43,788 nt of DNA from Bacteroidia bacterium (GTDB taxonomy: Bacteria > Bacteroidota > Bacteroidia > Bacteroidales > Paludibacteraceae), in the NCBI GenBank assembly GCA_009929445.1, contig SAAL01000018.1, forward strand, positions 1-43,788, read 5' to 3'. A model generated the notes under the pieces. It was not told the origin of the DNA, made no database searches, and worked only from the letters and a program-made list of their open reading frames with translations. Below are positions 24,427-32,634 of this stretch, piece after piece. A program made the translations under genes and the position numbers. Each line of letters opens with the position of its first letter. The first letter of the stretch is position 1.

Positions 24427-25821
24427 ATGAGTCGTCACGAGCAGTTGTGGAATAGTTGTCTGAAAATTATTAAGGATAATATTAATGAAGCATCCTTTAA
24501 TACATGGTTTTCGCCTATTGTTCCTGTCAGGTACGAAAATAAGGTATTTGTACTTCAAGTTCCCAGCCAGTTTTTTGTGGAGTACATTGAAGAAAAATAC
24601 ATCGATCTGCTCAGAATGACTCTTACGCGTGTAGCTGGCAGCGGCACTAAACTCGAATACCGCGTACTGATTGATAAAAGCAGCGGCACAGGAACTCAAA
24701 TACCGAGTACAGCCGAACAAAAACCCAAACAATTTGGATCCAACTCTGCACAGAGCACATTCGTATCACCATACCAGCGCTTACAACTGCCGGAACTGGA
24801 TCCTCAGCTGAATCCTTCATTCAATTTCAACAGTCTGATAGAAGGAAAAAGCAATAAACTGGCTCGTACTGCCGGACTAAGCATCGGCAATGATCCGGGA
24901 AAAACAATTTTCAATCCGCTTTTCGTATATGGAAAATCGGGTGTTGGCAAAACTCATCTTGTCAATGCCATTGGAGTAATGACCAAACAACTGCATCCTG
25001 ATAAACGGGTACTTTATGTTTCGGCCAATACATTTCAGATACAATATACCGATGCGGTACGAAACAACACACAAAACGACTTTCTGAACTTCTATCAGAC
25101 AATTGATGTACTATTAATTGACGATATACAGGAGTTTTCAGGTAAAACGGGTACTCAAAACACTTTCTTTCATATTTTCAACCACCTGCACCAAACGGGT
25201 AAACAGCTGGTTCTTACCGCCGACCGTTCGCCACTCGAAATGGTAGGCATTGAGCAGCGACTCCTTACCCGTTTCAAATGGGGGCTTTCGGCTGAAATTG
25301 AAAAACCGGATTTTGAGCTTCGCAAATCCATCCTGAAAAGTAAAATCTACCGCGACGGACTGGAAATACCCGAAAATGTGGTTGATTTTATTGCCGAAAA
25401 TGTGGTTGACAATGTACGCGACCTGGAAGGTGTTCTCATTTCGCTGCTGGCGCATTCCACACTTACCAATATGCCTATTGACATCATTCTGGCAGAAAGG
25501 GTTATCAGCCGGATTGTGAGCATTACCCCGAAAGTAATGTCCATTGAATTCATTCGCGATACGGTGTGCGATTTCTTCAAACTCTCTGTAGACGCTATTT
25601 CTACCAAATCTCGCAAACTGGAGGTTGTACAGGCACGTCAGATAGCCATGTATCTTTCCAAAAATCTGACTAAAAACTCACTTTCCACCATCGGAAATTA
25701 CATTGGTCAGCGCGATCATGCCACCGTACTTCATGCCTGCAAAAAGGTAATGGATTTGATGGATACCGATAAACACTTCAAAAAGAACGTAGAAGAAATA
25801 GAAGAAAGGCTGAAAAAATAA
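24427..25821 (+). CDS. dnaA: Chromosomal replication initiator protein DnaA
   Basis: Initiator ATPase that binds DnaA boxes and opens the origin. From the ATG at 24427 it has 464 residues. Domain I (about 1-80) starts MSRHEQLWNSCLKIIKDN and carries the Trp-rich NTWF segment. A short linker (85-125) leads to the AAA+ domain with Walker A GKSGVGKT (169-176) and Walker B LLIDDIQ (229-235). Domain IV has the DNA-binding signature IGNYIGQRDHATVLHACKKV (422-441). A TTG 12 bases upstream is in frame, but it overlaps the possible -7 box and lacks support. A terminator follows at 25852-25888. Confidence 0.97.
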   Translation: MSRHEQLWNSCLKIIKDNINEASFNTWFSPIVPVRYENKVFVLQVPSQFFVEYIEEKYIDLLRMTLTRVAGSGTKLEYRVLIDKSSGTGTQIPSTAEQKPKQFGSNSAQSTFVSPYQRLQLPELDPQLNPSFNFNSLIEGKSNKLARTAGLSIGNDPGKTIFNPLFVYGKSGVGKTHLVNAIGVMTKQLHPDKRVLYVSANTFQIQYTDAVRNNTQNDFLNFYQTIDVLLIDDIQEFSGKTGTQNTFFHIFNHLHQTGKQLVLTADRSPLEMVGIEQRLLTRFKWGLSAEIEKPDFELRKSILKSKIYRDGLEIPENVVDFIAENVVDNVRDLEGVLISLLAHSTLTNMPIDIILAERVISRIVSITPKVMSIEFIRDTVCDFFKLSVDAISTKSRKLEVVQARQIAMYLSKNLTKNSLSTIGNYIGQRDHATVLHACKKVMDLMDTDKHFKKNVEEIEERLKK

Positions 25822-25851
25822 AATTCCTGCTTTCAAAAATTAAAAAACAAT

Positions 25852-25888
25852 ATCTGGGATGTATAAATCAACATCTCAGATTTTTTTT
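25852..25888 (+). terminator. Intrinsic terminator of dnaA
   Basis: ATCTGGGATGT (25852-25862) pairs with ACATCTCAGAT (25871-25881), with one G-T pair and an 8-base loop, and runs into a tract of eight T. Confidence 0.9.
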
Positions 25889-25933
25889 AGGCAAATCTTG
25901 CTGATTTTTTTCCTTACTATCAAAAAAAAACAG

Positions 25934-25941
25934 TAATTTTA
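25934..25941 (+). promoter_or_regulatory. Possible promoter of the pRiA4b-like gene
   Basis: TAATTTTA differs from TAnnTTTG only in the last base, and TTTC at 25909-25912 lies 21 bases upstream. The implied leader is about 20-30 bases. Confidence 0.3.
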
Positions 25942-25969
25942 CATCGAAAACAATAACCAACGAAAAATC

Positions 25970-26536
25970 ATGATTTTCAAATTTACCATCCTGTCCGACG
26001 AAGTGGAAGACTTTGTCAGAATCATCGAGATTGACTCAGAATCATCATTTCTCGACTTGCAAAATGCAATTCTGGATTCCGTTGATTACGAAACAAATCA
26101 AATGACTTCATTTTTCCTTTGTAACGACGACTGGGAAAAAGAACAGGAAATCACATTGGTTGAAATGGAGTCGAGTTCGGAATACGATAACCTGGTAATG
26201 GAAGATACGCTGCTGGACGAAATGCTTACCGACGAAAAACAGAAACTGATGTTTGTTTTCGATATAATATCCGAAAGGGCATTTTTCATCGTACTCACTG
26301 AAATGATCCCGGGTAAAGACCTGGACGAAGCAGTATGCACAACTTCTACGGGCAATCCTCCCGTTCAGATATCGGAAGATTTCGATATGAATATTGCTCC
26401 GGGAAAAACTTATCAGATTCATTCCGACGAGAATTTCTATGGCGACGAGGAGTTTGATCTCGACGAACTGGATGAAGAAGGATTTGGCGATTTGAACTTC
26501 GATGACAGCACTTTGTTTGATGATCCGAAAGCATAA
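25970..26536 (+). CDS. pRiA4b ORF-3-like (IS1096 passenger TnpR-like) acidic protein
   Basis: Small acidic cytoplasmic protein whose first 130 or so residues resemble the plasmid pRiA4b ORF-3 family: the start MIFKFTILSDEVEDFVRIIEI and SSFLDLQNAILDSVDY match the family's opening strand-helix pattern. Database names such as IS1096 passenger TnpR family are misleading, because nothing here suggests a mobile element. The last 40 residues are mostly Asp and Glu, with FDLDELDEEGFGDLNFDD. Its place between dnaA and miaA, with its own terminator, suggests a conserved chromosomal gene. The function is unknown; the acidic tail could mimic nucleic acid or act as a binding handle, which is speculation. 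Confidence 0.75.
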   Translation: MIFKFTILSDEVEDFVRIIEIDSESSFLDLQNAILDSVDYETNQMTSFFLCNDDWEKEQEITLVEMESSSEYDNLVMEDTLLDEMLTDEKQKLMFVFDIISERAFFIVLTEMIPGKDLDEAVCTTSTGNPPVQISEDFDMNIAPGKTYQIHSDENFYGDEEFDLDELDEEGFGDLNFDDSTLFDDPKA

Positions 26537-26558
26537 TTTATTAATATACAAATAATTG

Positions 26559-26603
26559 AACAGAAAACATTTCAGTTGTGAAATGTTTTCTGTTTTGTTT
26601 TAT
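26559..26603 (+). terminator. Hairpin with T-rich tail between the pRiA4b-like gene and miaA
   Basis: A perfect 15-bp stem (26560-26574 with 26579-26593), extendable by one A-T pair, has a GTTG loop and is followed by TTTGTTTTAT. It ends the upstream gene but also lies only 18 bases before the miaA start. Confidence 0.8.
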
Positions 26604-26611
26604 CCCAAAAA

Positions 26612-27517
26612 TTGGCTACTTTAATCGTAATACTTGGTCCGACCGGAGTCGGTAAAACGAACATCAGCCTCCGGCTGGCTGAGAAATTCGCTTGCCCGAT
26701 CGTTTCGTCTGATTCAAGGCAATTTTACCGCGAACTGAAAATTGGCACTGCTGCACCCTCCGAAGATGAACTGAAACGTGTAAAGCACTACTTCATCGGC
26801 ACCCATTCGGTATTTGACGAGTACAACGCCGGGCAGTACGAACTTGATGCCGTCAGTCTGATGGACGAATTATTCCTGAAACACGATTTTGTACTTCTAA
26901 CAGGCGGTTCGATGATGTATATAGATGCCATTTGCAAGGGATTTGACGATATTCCTTCGGTGAAGCCCGAAATCCGTGAATTCTGGCAAAAGGAATATGC
27001 CGCAAAAGGACTGGAGCATATCCAAAACGAGTTGAAAAGACTGGATGAAAAACATTACCATGAAGTAGACCTGAAGAATCCGAAACGAATTATGCATGCA
27101 CTTGAAATTTGCAGCATGACCGGAAGACCTTATTCGGAGTTGAGAACAGGAGGTAAGAAAATGCGAAATTTCAGAATATTGAAAATTGGATTAACACGTC
27201 CACGCGCCGAACTCTACGAACGCATTAATAAACGGGTGGATCAAATGGTGGAACAAGGTCTGGTTGAAGAAGCCCACCGGTTTTACCCGCACAAGCACAT
27301 GAATACACTCAACACAGTGGGTTATAAAGAACTTTTTGCACACTGGGACGGCGAATATGACCTGGAACATGCCATAAACCTGATAAAACAGGATAGCAGA
27401 CGATACGCAAAACGACAGATGACCTGGTTCAACCGCGATACCGAAATCAACTGGTTTCATCCGGATGAAGAAGAAAAAATCATTCAATTTATTACCACCA
27501 ACACCTCTGGTAAATAA
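26612..27517 (+). CDS. miaA: tRNA dimethylallyltransferase
   Basis: Transfers a dimethylallyl group to N6 of A37 in tRNAs reading codons that begin with U. The P-loop GPTGVGKT (9-16) and the catalytic block [19 protein letters not shown] (32-50, with Asp34) are intact, and the later LTGGSMMY and [13 protein letters not shown] segments match the family. At 301 residues it is full length. The only start that keeps the N-terminal strand ([11 protein letters not shown]) is a TTG at 26612; the frame is closed by a stop at 26579-26581, and no ATG or GTG lies between. A strong hairpin stands just upstream. murB follows after 10 bases, so the two are co-transcribed. Confidence 0.95.
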   Translation: MATLIVILGPTGVGKTNISLRLAEKFACPIVSSDSRQFYRELKIGTAAPSEDELKRVKHYFIGTHSVFDEYNAGQYELDAVSLMDELFLKHDFVLLTGGSMMYIDAICKGFDDIPSVKPEIREFWQKEYAAKGLEHIQNELKRLDEKHYHEVDLKNPKRIMHALEICSMTGRPYSELRTGGKKMRNFRILKIGLTRPRAELYERINKRVDQMVEQGLVEEAHRFYPHKHMNTLNTVGYKELFAHWDGEYDLEHAINLIKQDSRRYAKRQMTWFNRDTEINWFHPDEEEKIIQFITTNTSGK

Positions 27518-27527
27518 TTAATAACTG

Positions 27528-28541
27528 ATGAAAATACTCGAAAACACTTCACTCAAGTCGTATAATACATTTGGAATAGATGTTAAAGCCCGTTTTCTGG
27601 CCGAATATAATTCGGTAGATGAACTGAAAGAGTTGCTGCAATCGGAAACTGCCAGACAAAACCGCCTGCTGCACATCGGAGGAGGAAGCAACCTGTTGTT
27701 TCTCAAGGATTTCGAGGGAATTGTGCTACATTCTGAAATCAGGACAATCGAAACCTGTGAAGAGGATGCCGAATCGGTACTTTTACGCGTCGGCTCGGGT
27801 GTGGTGTGGGATAATTTTGTGGAGTATTGTGTTGATAAAAATTATTACGGCGTTGAAAATCTGTCGCTTATTCCCGGTGAAGTAGGCGCTTCGGCTGTTC
27901 AGAACATCGGTGCATACGGCATGGAAGTAAAAGACACGATAGAAAAAGTTGAATTCATTGAACCAGAGAGTCTTAATTCACGGATTTTTACTAACAAGGC
28001 ATGCAATTACGGCTATCGGAACAGTATTTTCAAGGGAGAACTAAAAGGAAAAGCAATCATTACTCACGTATATTTCCGGCTGAAAAAACAGGTTTGTTTT
28101 GTGCTGGACTATGCCAATCTGAAAGAATCTGTGGAACGAAACTGTGAAATCAATCTCCGAAACATCAGACAAACGGTGATTGAAATCCGCGAAAAGAAAC
28201 TCCCGAATCCAACATTACTGGGTAATGCCGGCAGTTTTTTTATGAATCCGGTCATCCCTAAAAATCAGTTTGAAATGCTGCTCCTCAACTACCCCACCAT
28301 GCCACATTATCCGGTTTCGGATACAGCAGTGAAGGTGCCTGCCGGTTGGCTCATCGAACAGTGTGATCTGAAAGGAAAGAAATTTGACCGTGCAGGCATT
28401 TACGAAAAACAGGCGCTTGTGATTGTGAATCTGGGTAATGCAACAGGCCACGATATAGCTACTGTAGCCTCACTCGTTCAGATTTCGGTAAAAAAACGGT
28501 TTGGCATAGATATCATTCCCGAAGTAAATTATATCTCGTAA
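27528..28541 (+). CDS. murB: UDP-N-acetylenolpyruvoylglucosamine reductase, type I
   Basis: FAD and NADPH-dependent enzyme that completes UDP-N-acetylmuramic acid, the second committed step of peptidoglycan synthesis, in the cytoplasm. The FAD-binding part has LLHIGGGSNLLF (47-58) and SLIPGEVGASAVQNIGAYG (113-131). Catalytic residues follow the type I pattern: Arg164 in YGYRNSIFK, Ser236 in GNAGSFFMNP and Glu332 in IPEVNYI. The insert around PTMPHYP is characteristic of the type I (E. coli-like) form. At 337 residues it is full length. Second gene after miaA; no clear terminator is seen downstream, only a 5-bp TTCG hairpin at 28569-28582. Confidence 0.96.
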   Translation: MKILENTSLKSYNTFGIDVKARFLAEYNSVDELKELLQSETARQNRLLHIGGGSNLLFLKDFEGIVLHSEIRTIETCEEDAESVLLRVGSGVVWDNFVEYCVDKNYYGVENLSLIPGEVGASAVQNIGAYGMEVKDTIEKVEFIEPESLNSRIFTNKACNYGYRNSIFKGELKGKAIITHVYFRLKKQVCFVLDYANLKESVERNCEINLRNIRQTVIEIREKKLPNPTLLGNAGSFFMNPVIPKNQFEMLLLNYPTMPHYPVSDTAVKVPAGWLIEQCDLKGKKFDRAGIYEKQALVIVNLGNATGHDIATVASLVQISVKKRFGIDIIPEVNYIS

Positions 28542-28611
28542 AAAAAAGTTTTTCAGTACAGCCACTGGTCATTTTCGAATGAAATACACCCGGAATGACA
28601 CGCTTTGGTCG

Positions 28612-29535
28612 TCAGTAAAGTTTTCCGTTTGTTTCCCAGATTTTATAGTTTACTTCAAATCCCGAAGGAGTGTACACCACTATTGGCAAACGTGAATTGT
28701 AAGCCATCAGTTTTTTTTCACTGCTTACAAATTTTTCTGACATTATCTTGTCTCTGCAGTTCATTTTGGTTGAACTGTATGTCCCGTCGGACTGAAAAAT
28801 CCAGTAATCAAAACCAAACCCTTCCACTTGTCCGGATTCAAAGGTTCCATTCAACCTGTGATCGTTACAGTCCACTTTCCTTAATAAACCTGGTATAATC
28901 TCCACTTTCCGGTTTATTTCATCGGCGGCTTCAAGCTCCGGCAGGTAAAGTATGTGTTTTACGTAATCGGCTTTTTCGGGGAAGTAATTCGTATTCTGCA
29001 GGGCTTCTTCGGATGCAAGCGTGCCATTTCCGTTGAGTGCAACTGATTTTTCGTCGCCGGCTTTCCACAAGCAGTACTTCACCTGCAGATAGCGTGAAAT
29101 ATATACTACCAATGGCACATCGCTGCGGTAATCGGTAATGACCGATTCGCCGGTTACAAATGCAGGTACTTTGGATTCGTCGGGGCAGGCCATTTTAGTA
29201 GAATAGATTTCTCCGTTCGTATTGAAGAGGAAGTATGAATGACCATTCTGAAATGTCTTGCTGAGCATTTGTCCCTGCAAACCGTACCGGTTACAGTCTG
29301 TCAGCAATTCACGGCCCGGAAAAATCTCGATTTTCTGTTGCTGTTCCTGTTCGGGAGTTAATTTTTCGAGAAAAATAGCCCGCCTTTCAAATCCTGTGAT
29401 TTCAGGATATCCGGTCATTATTTTTTGCATTTCGGGTGTAAATGCTTCTTTTCCGGTACTGAACTGCCGGGTGGTATTACAGGCAGAAAGGACGATCAGA
29501 GGCATCAGGGCAATTAAAAAGGATTTCAGTTTCAT
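28612..29535 (-). CDS. Lipoprotein with two tandem ecotin (serine protease inhibitor) domains
   Basis: Predicted inhibitor of trypsin-fold serine proteases, lipid-anchored at Cys19 (LSAC) and therefore outside the cytoplasm. Each half matches the whole of ecotin. Domain 1 (about 43-160) has DCN (Cys81), the reactive loop YSTKMACPD (111-119) and PLVVYISRYLQVKYCLWKA. Domain 2 (about 184-303) has VDCNDHRL (Cys223), GFGFDYWIF (239-247, the secondary binding site of ecotin), STKMNCRD (255-262) and RLPIVVYTPSGFEVNYKIW. The ecotin disulfide Cys pairs are kept in both (81/117 and 223/260). The P1 residue, Met in E. coli, is Lys in both (Lys114 and Lys257). Single ecotins are about 140 residues and dimerise; this covalent tandem is unusual. 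It lies downstream of the M48 gene. Confidence 0.87.
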   Translation of the reverse strand: MKLKSFLIALMPLIVLSACNTTRQFSTGKEAFTPEMQKIMTGYPEITGFERRAIFLEKLTPEQEQQQKIEIFPGRELLTDCNRYGLQGQMLSKTFQNGHSYFLFNTNGEIYSTKMACPDESKVPAFVTGESVITDYRSDVPLVVYISRYLQVKYCLWKAGDEKSVALNGNGTLASEEALQNTNYFPEKADYVKHILYLPELEAADEINRKVEIIPGLLRKVDCNDHRLNGTFESGQVEGFGFDYWIFQSDGTYSSTKMNCRDKIMSEKFVSSEKKLMAYNSRLPIVVYTPSGFEVNYKIWETNGKLY

Positions 29536-29644
29536 TGTCAGATTTTTTTATGAATTGTTCATTAAAAACAAAAGTCATGCAAAGAATCTAACTTCCTGAA
29601 AATTTCTTCATTTTTATCATTCTTTAGTTTTTTCGGTAAAAAAA

Positions 29645-30880
29645 TTAGCGGTACAACTCCGGAATAAAACCCTGCTGCAAAGTTGCGGCGAGAATCTGGG
29701 CAATTTCTCTGCGTGTGAGTCCGAGCAGACTTTCACCCACTTCAAACAGAAAATTGATTTCCTTATTGAAAATGCTGTTGTCAGACATAGCGATGTTGGC
29801 CATGTACTGAAGCAGCTGGAATCTTTCGGCTGGATTTTGCTGAATAATATTAGTTATAGACGATTTAAACACCTCTTCGGTGCTTGTGTTGCATATTTCG
29901 CTGAGGTATTCATGCGGAAAAACCGTGTAATTGCTCAACGATTCGAGGATGCTTTCATATTCGTCGTCGTTGATATTTTTGTCAATGTTGGCCATAATCA
30001 GCCCTGCAGATGCCAGAAACTGCTTTCTGAAAGCATCCATGGGCGATGTGCTGATGGTTTGAAGCATGTCAATCAGTTTGTCCATTTCGGCATTGAGTAC
30101 CTGGTCGGTGTTGAATTCCTTTTCGTTTTTGAAATCTTCATAAAGTGAAGACTCCGAAAACAACTTTATTGCTTTGATTCTCAGCGGATTGACCGGATGA
30201 GTAAACATATTCCTGTTCTGCGTGAAATATTCCAGAATTTTCTCATTATCAATCAGATATGCTTTGTAATCAAAATCAATGCGGTCGGTACTTAACCCTG
30301 AGGCCATTTTGAAAAAACCTGAAACACATTTTTCCACGTTGGGGCTGGCTATAAATCCAAAACGATCTGCGGTAAGTTCAGAAACTTTCTGCCAGAGTTC
30401 TATTCTGTGAGCCAGAATGAGCGGCACTTTTTCGGGATCCGGAAAAATGAAGTTGATGAGCCGCACTACCCGTGCATAGCGAGTAATCAAATGGCCGATT
30501 TCATGACCCACTACAAACCGGAGTTCATCATCGTCGAACATGCTGATAAGCGCTGAATTGATGTTGATGATGTCGGTATCTTTATCATCAGACCGTGTGA
30601 GGGCAAATGCATTCAGTTCGGCAGAATTGGTAATGTAAAAATCGATGTTTTTTTTATAATTCAGTTTGTTTTTTACATCGTGAAAAATGTGATACAATTT
30701 CGGCGACATTTTTTCAGTTACCTTGAAACTGTGACCTTCCAGTATATTTTTCCAGATATTTTCTTCCGGTTCGTAATTTGCTTCTGCAATGATTTTTTCC
30801 ACCAGTTTACCCTCAAGTGTCTGAAAGAGATTGCTCTCAAGTTCTATTTCAAGATCCACACGAATGTCATTATTTTTCAT
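29645..30880 (-). CDS. Soluble M48-family metalloprotease with TerB-like C-terminal region
   Basis: Predicted zinc metalloprotease. The active site VVGHEIGH (123-130) provides His126, Glu127 and His130; Glu168 in SELTADRFG is the third zinc ligand, with the family's Asp172 nearby. The preceding NAFAL and IININSAL segments match the M48 core. No signal peptide or membrane helix is visible, unlike HtpX or BepA, so it should be cytoplasmic. Residues about 270-405 are helical with two acidic calcium-loop-like turns (NIDKNINDDEYESIL and MSDNSIFNKEI) and GLTRREI, resembling the tellurite-resistance TerB fold; this part is inference. The tandem-ecotin gene follows after 109 bases on the same strand. 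Confidence 0.82.
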   Translation of the reverse strand: MKNNDIRVDLEIELESNLFQTLEGKLVEKIIAEANYEPEENIWKNILEGHSFKVTEKMSPKLYHIFHDVKNKLNYKKNIDFYITNSAELNAFALTRSDDKDTDIININSALISMFDDDELRFVVGHEIGHLITRYARVVRLINFIFPDPEKVPLILAHRIELWQKVSELTADRFGFIASPNVEKCVSGFFKMASGLSTDRIDFDYKAYLIDNEKILEYFTQNRNMFTHPVNPLRIKAIKLFSESSLYEDFKNEKEFNTDQVLNAEMDKLIDMLQTISTSPMDAFRKQFLASAGLIMANIDKNINDDEYESILESLSNYTVFPHEYLSEICNTSTEEVFKSSITNIIQQNPAERFQLLQYMANIAMSDNSIFNKEINFLFEVGESLLGLTRREIAQILAATLQQGFIPELYR

Positions 30881-30911
30881 ATTCGGTTATTTTTTTTTGA
30901 GATTTAGAGTT

Positions 30912-30919
30912 CAAAGATA
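30912..30919 (-). promoter_or_regulatory. Putative -7 element of the M48 gene
   Basis: Minus strand TATCTTTG matches TAnnTTTG and gives a leader of about 25 bases. Confidence 0.4.
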
Positions 30920-31044
30920 AAGAAAAATACAAATTACGCCATTGAATGTATTTAAAATATCGACCAAATCAGCAGATTACAACCCAAAATTCATTAAAAA
31001 AAACATTATTCGTACTTCCAAAGCGAACTTTGGTAAAAAAAACT

Positions 31045-31052
31045 TACTTTTG
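31045..31052 (+). promoter_or_regulatory. Putative -7 element of the beta-CASP nuclease gene
   Basis: TACTTTTG matches TAnnTTTG and gives a leader of about 78 bases. The 256-base divergent region 30881-31136 holds this box and the M48 box and nothing else I could recognise. Confidence 0.4.
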
Positions 31053-31136
31053 TTTTTCAAAATTCCTGATGAGTTAAGTGCATGTTGTCAATTCGTCAGC
31101 ATCAATTTTTCAAAGAACTATTAATTTATTCAATTT

Positions 31137-32555
31137 ATGAAAGTAAAATTTATTGGCGCGGCTCGCGAGGTTACCGGAAGTAAAACACTGATTACCACCG
31201 ATGATGGTAAGAAAATATTGCTCGATTGCGGCATGTTTCAGGGAAAAGGACTTGAGACCGACGAGCTGAACCGACGAACAGGTGTGAATCCTGCCGAACT
31301 GGATCATATCATCCTCTCACATGCCCATATCGATCATTCGGGATTAATCCCCTATTTTTATAAACTCGGCTTCAGGGGTTCGGTGATTTGCACCACCGCC
31401 ACCCGAAATCTTTGCTCCATTATGCTACCGGACAGCGGGCACATCCAGCAAGCTGATACCGAATGGTTCAACAAAAAAAGAGCCAGACAAAACTTGCCTC
31501 GAGTGGAGCCGATTTATGACCTGGAAGATGCTGAGCAGGCACTCAAACTGTTTATTGCTGTGGATAACAACCGCCGTTTCTACATCAACGACAAAATCAA
31601 CGTAAAATTTACCAATACCGGTCACATGCTGGGAAGCAGCGTGGTGAATCTGGAAATTACAGAAAACGGAAAAAAAATACGATTGGCTTACACGGGCGAC
31701 ATCGGAAGGCCACACAACCGCATTCTGAGCGGGCCTGTGCCTTTCCCGCAATGCGATTACCTCATCACCGAGTCCACCTACGGCAACCGACTCCATGAAA
31801 CCGAAAAACAAACCGAAGAAGACTTCCTTAAAATAATCACCGAGACCTGCGTTGTGAACAAGGGTAAACTGATTATTCCCTCATTTGCCATCGGACGCAC
31901 TCAGGAAGTGGTTTTTGTACTCAATAAGTTTTTCAACGACGGTTTGCTGCCCCGGATAAAAGTGTATGTGGACAGTCCGCTTGCAGTCAATGCCACTGAT
32001 ATATTCAGAATGCATCTGGACCTGATGAACGAAGACGTAAAACGCGAAATAAAGGAAGGCGATCACGATCCGTTTGGTTTCAATAACCTCATTTACATCA
32101 AGAAGGTGGAACAGTCAAAAGAGCTCAATGAACTCAACGAACCTTGCATTATCATTTCAGCCTCCGGCATGGCTGAAGCAGGCCGCATCAAGCACCACAT
32201 CGCCAACAACATAGCCAATCCGCGCAATACAATCATGCTGGTAGGCTACTGCTCTCCCACTTCGCTTGGAGCACGTATTCAGGAACCGGATCTGAAAGAA
32301 ATATCTATTTTCGGAAAAATGCACGATGTGAAAGCCCGGATAACGAGAATGGAGGCATTTTCCGGACACGGCGACTACAACGAGATGAAGAGTTTCCTGG
32401 AATGTCAGGAAAAATCTGCGGTGAAAAAAACATTTCTGGTCCACGGTGAATACGAAGTTCAGCAATTCTACCGAGAAATCCTGTCAAAAGATGGTTTTAA
32501 GAATATTGAAATACCCGCTTACGGGAATGAATTTGAGTTAAATCAGGTGAATTAG
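31137..32555 (+). CDS. Metallo-beta-lactamase-fold RNA nuclease with beta-CASP domain
   Basis: Predicted zinc-dependent ribonuclease of the CPSF73/Ysh1-like bacterial family. The zinc site is HAHIDHSG (62-69), followed by a later YTGDIGRPH strand with the Asp ligand. The beta-CASP domain lies in the middle, with IIPSFAIGRTQEVVFVLNKF (split as IIPSFAIGRTQEVV), DSPLAVNATDIF and SASGMAEAGRIKHH. The RMMBL-type C-terminus contains EAFSGHGDYNEM and VHGEYEVQQFY. At 472 residues it has the usual length of bacterial YSH1-type proteins; these lack the extra domain of RNase J. The substrate RNA is unknown. The lactonase gene follows after 79 bases. Confidence 0.9.
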   Translation: MKVKFIGAAREVTGSKTLITTDDGKKILLDCGMFQGKGLETDELNRRTGVNPAELDHIILSHAHIDHSGLIPYFYKLGFRGSVICTTATRNLCSIMLPDSGHIQQADTEWFNKKRARQNLPRVEPIYDLEDAEQALKLFIAVDNNRRFYINDKINVKFTNTGHMLGSSVVNLEITENGKKIRLAYTGDIGRPHNRILSGPVPFPQCDYLITESTYGNRLHETEKQTEEDFLKIITETCVVNKGKLIIPSFAIGRTQEVVFVLNKFFNDGLLPRIKVYVDSPLAVNATDIFRMHLDLMNEDVKREIKEGDHDPFGFNNLIYIKKVEQSKELNELNEPCIIISASGMAEAGRIKHHIANNIANPRNTIMLVGYCSPTSLGARIQEPDLKEISIFGKMHDVKARITRMEAFSGHGDYNEMKSFLECQEKSAVKKTFLVHGEYEVQQFYREILSKDGFKNIEIPAYGNEFELNQVN

Positions 32556-32580
32556 CTCCCTAAATCTCCAAAAAGGGACT
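32556..32580. repeat. Possible REP-like intergenic element
   Basis: The short segment beginning CTCCCTAAATCTCC and ending AAGGGACTT contains TCCCT (32557-32561) and AGGGA (32574-32578), which can form a small hairpin. It resembles the degenerate CCCTAAATCCC...AAGGGGACTT repeats scattered between genes in many Bacteroidetes genomes. Only one copy is in this window, so the repeat status rests on recall. Confidence 0.35.
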
Positions 32581-32634
32581 TCAGAGTGAGTGAATAGTTG
32601 AATTGGAAACTTCATATTTAAAACTTCTATAGTT

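Noticed and set aside
25970-26536. Mobile element suggested by the IS1096 passenger name of the family
   Set aside because: No transposase, terminal inverted repeats or target duplications nearby; the neighbourhood is housekeeping and the base composition is ordinary.
28569-28582. TCATT-TTCG-AATGA hairpin as terminator between murB and the ecotin gene
   Set aside because: Only 5 bp and no T tract follows on either strand.
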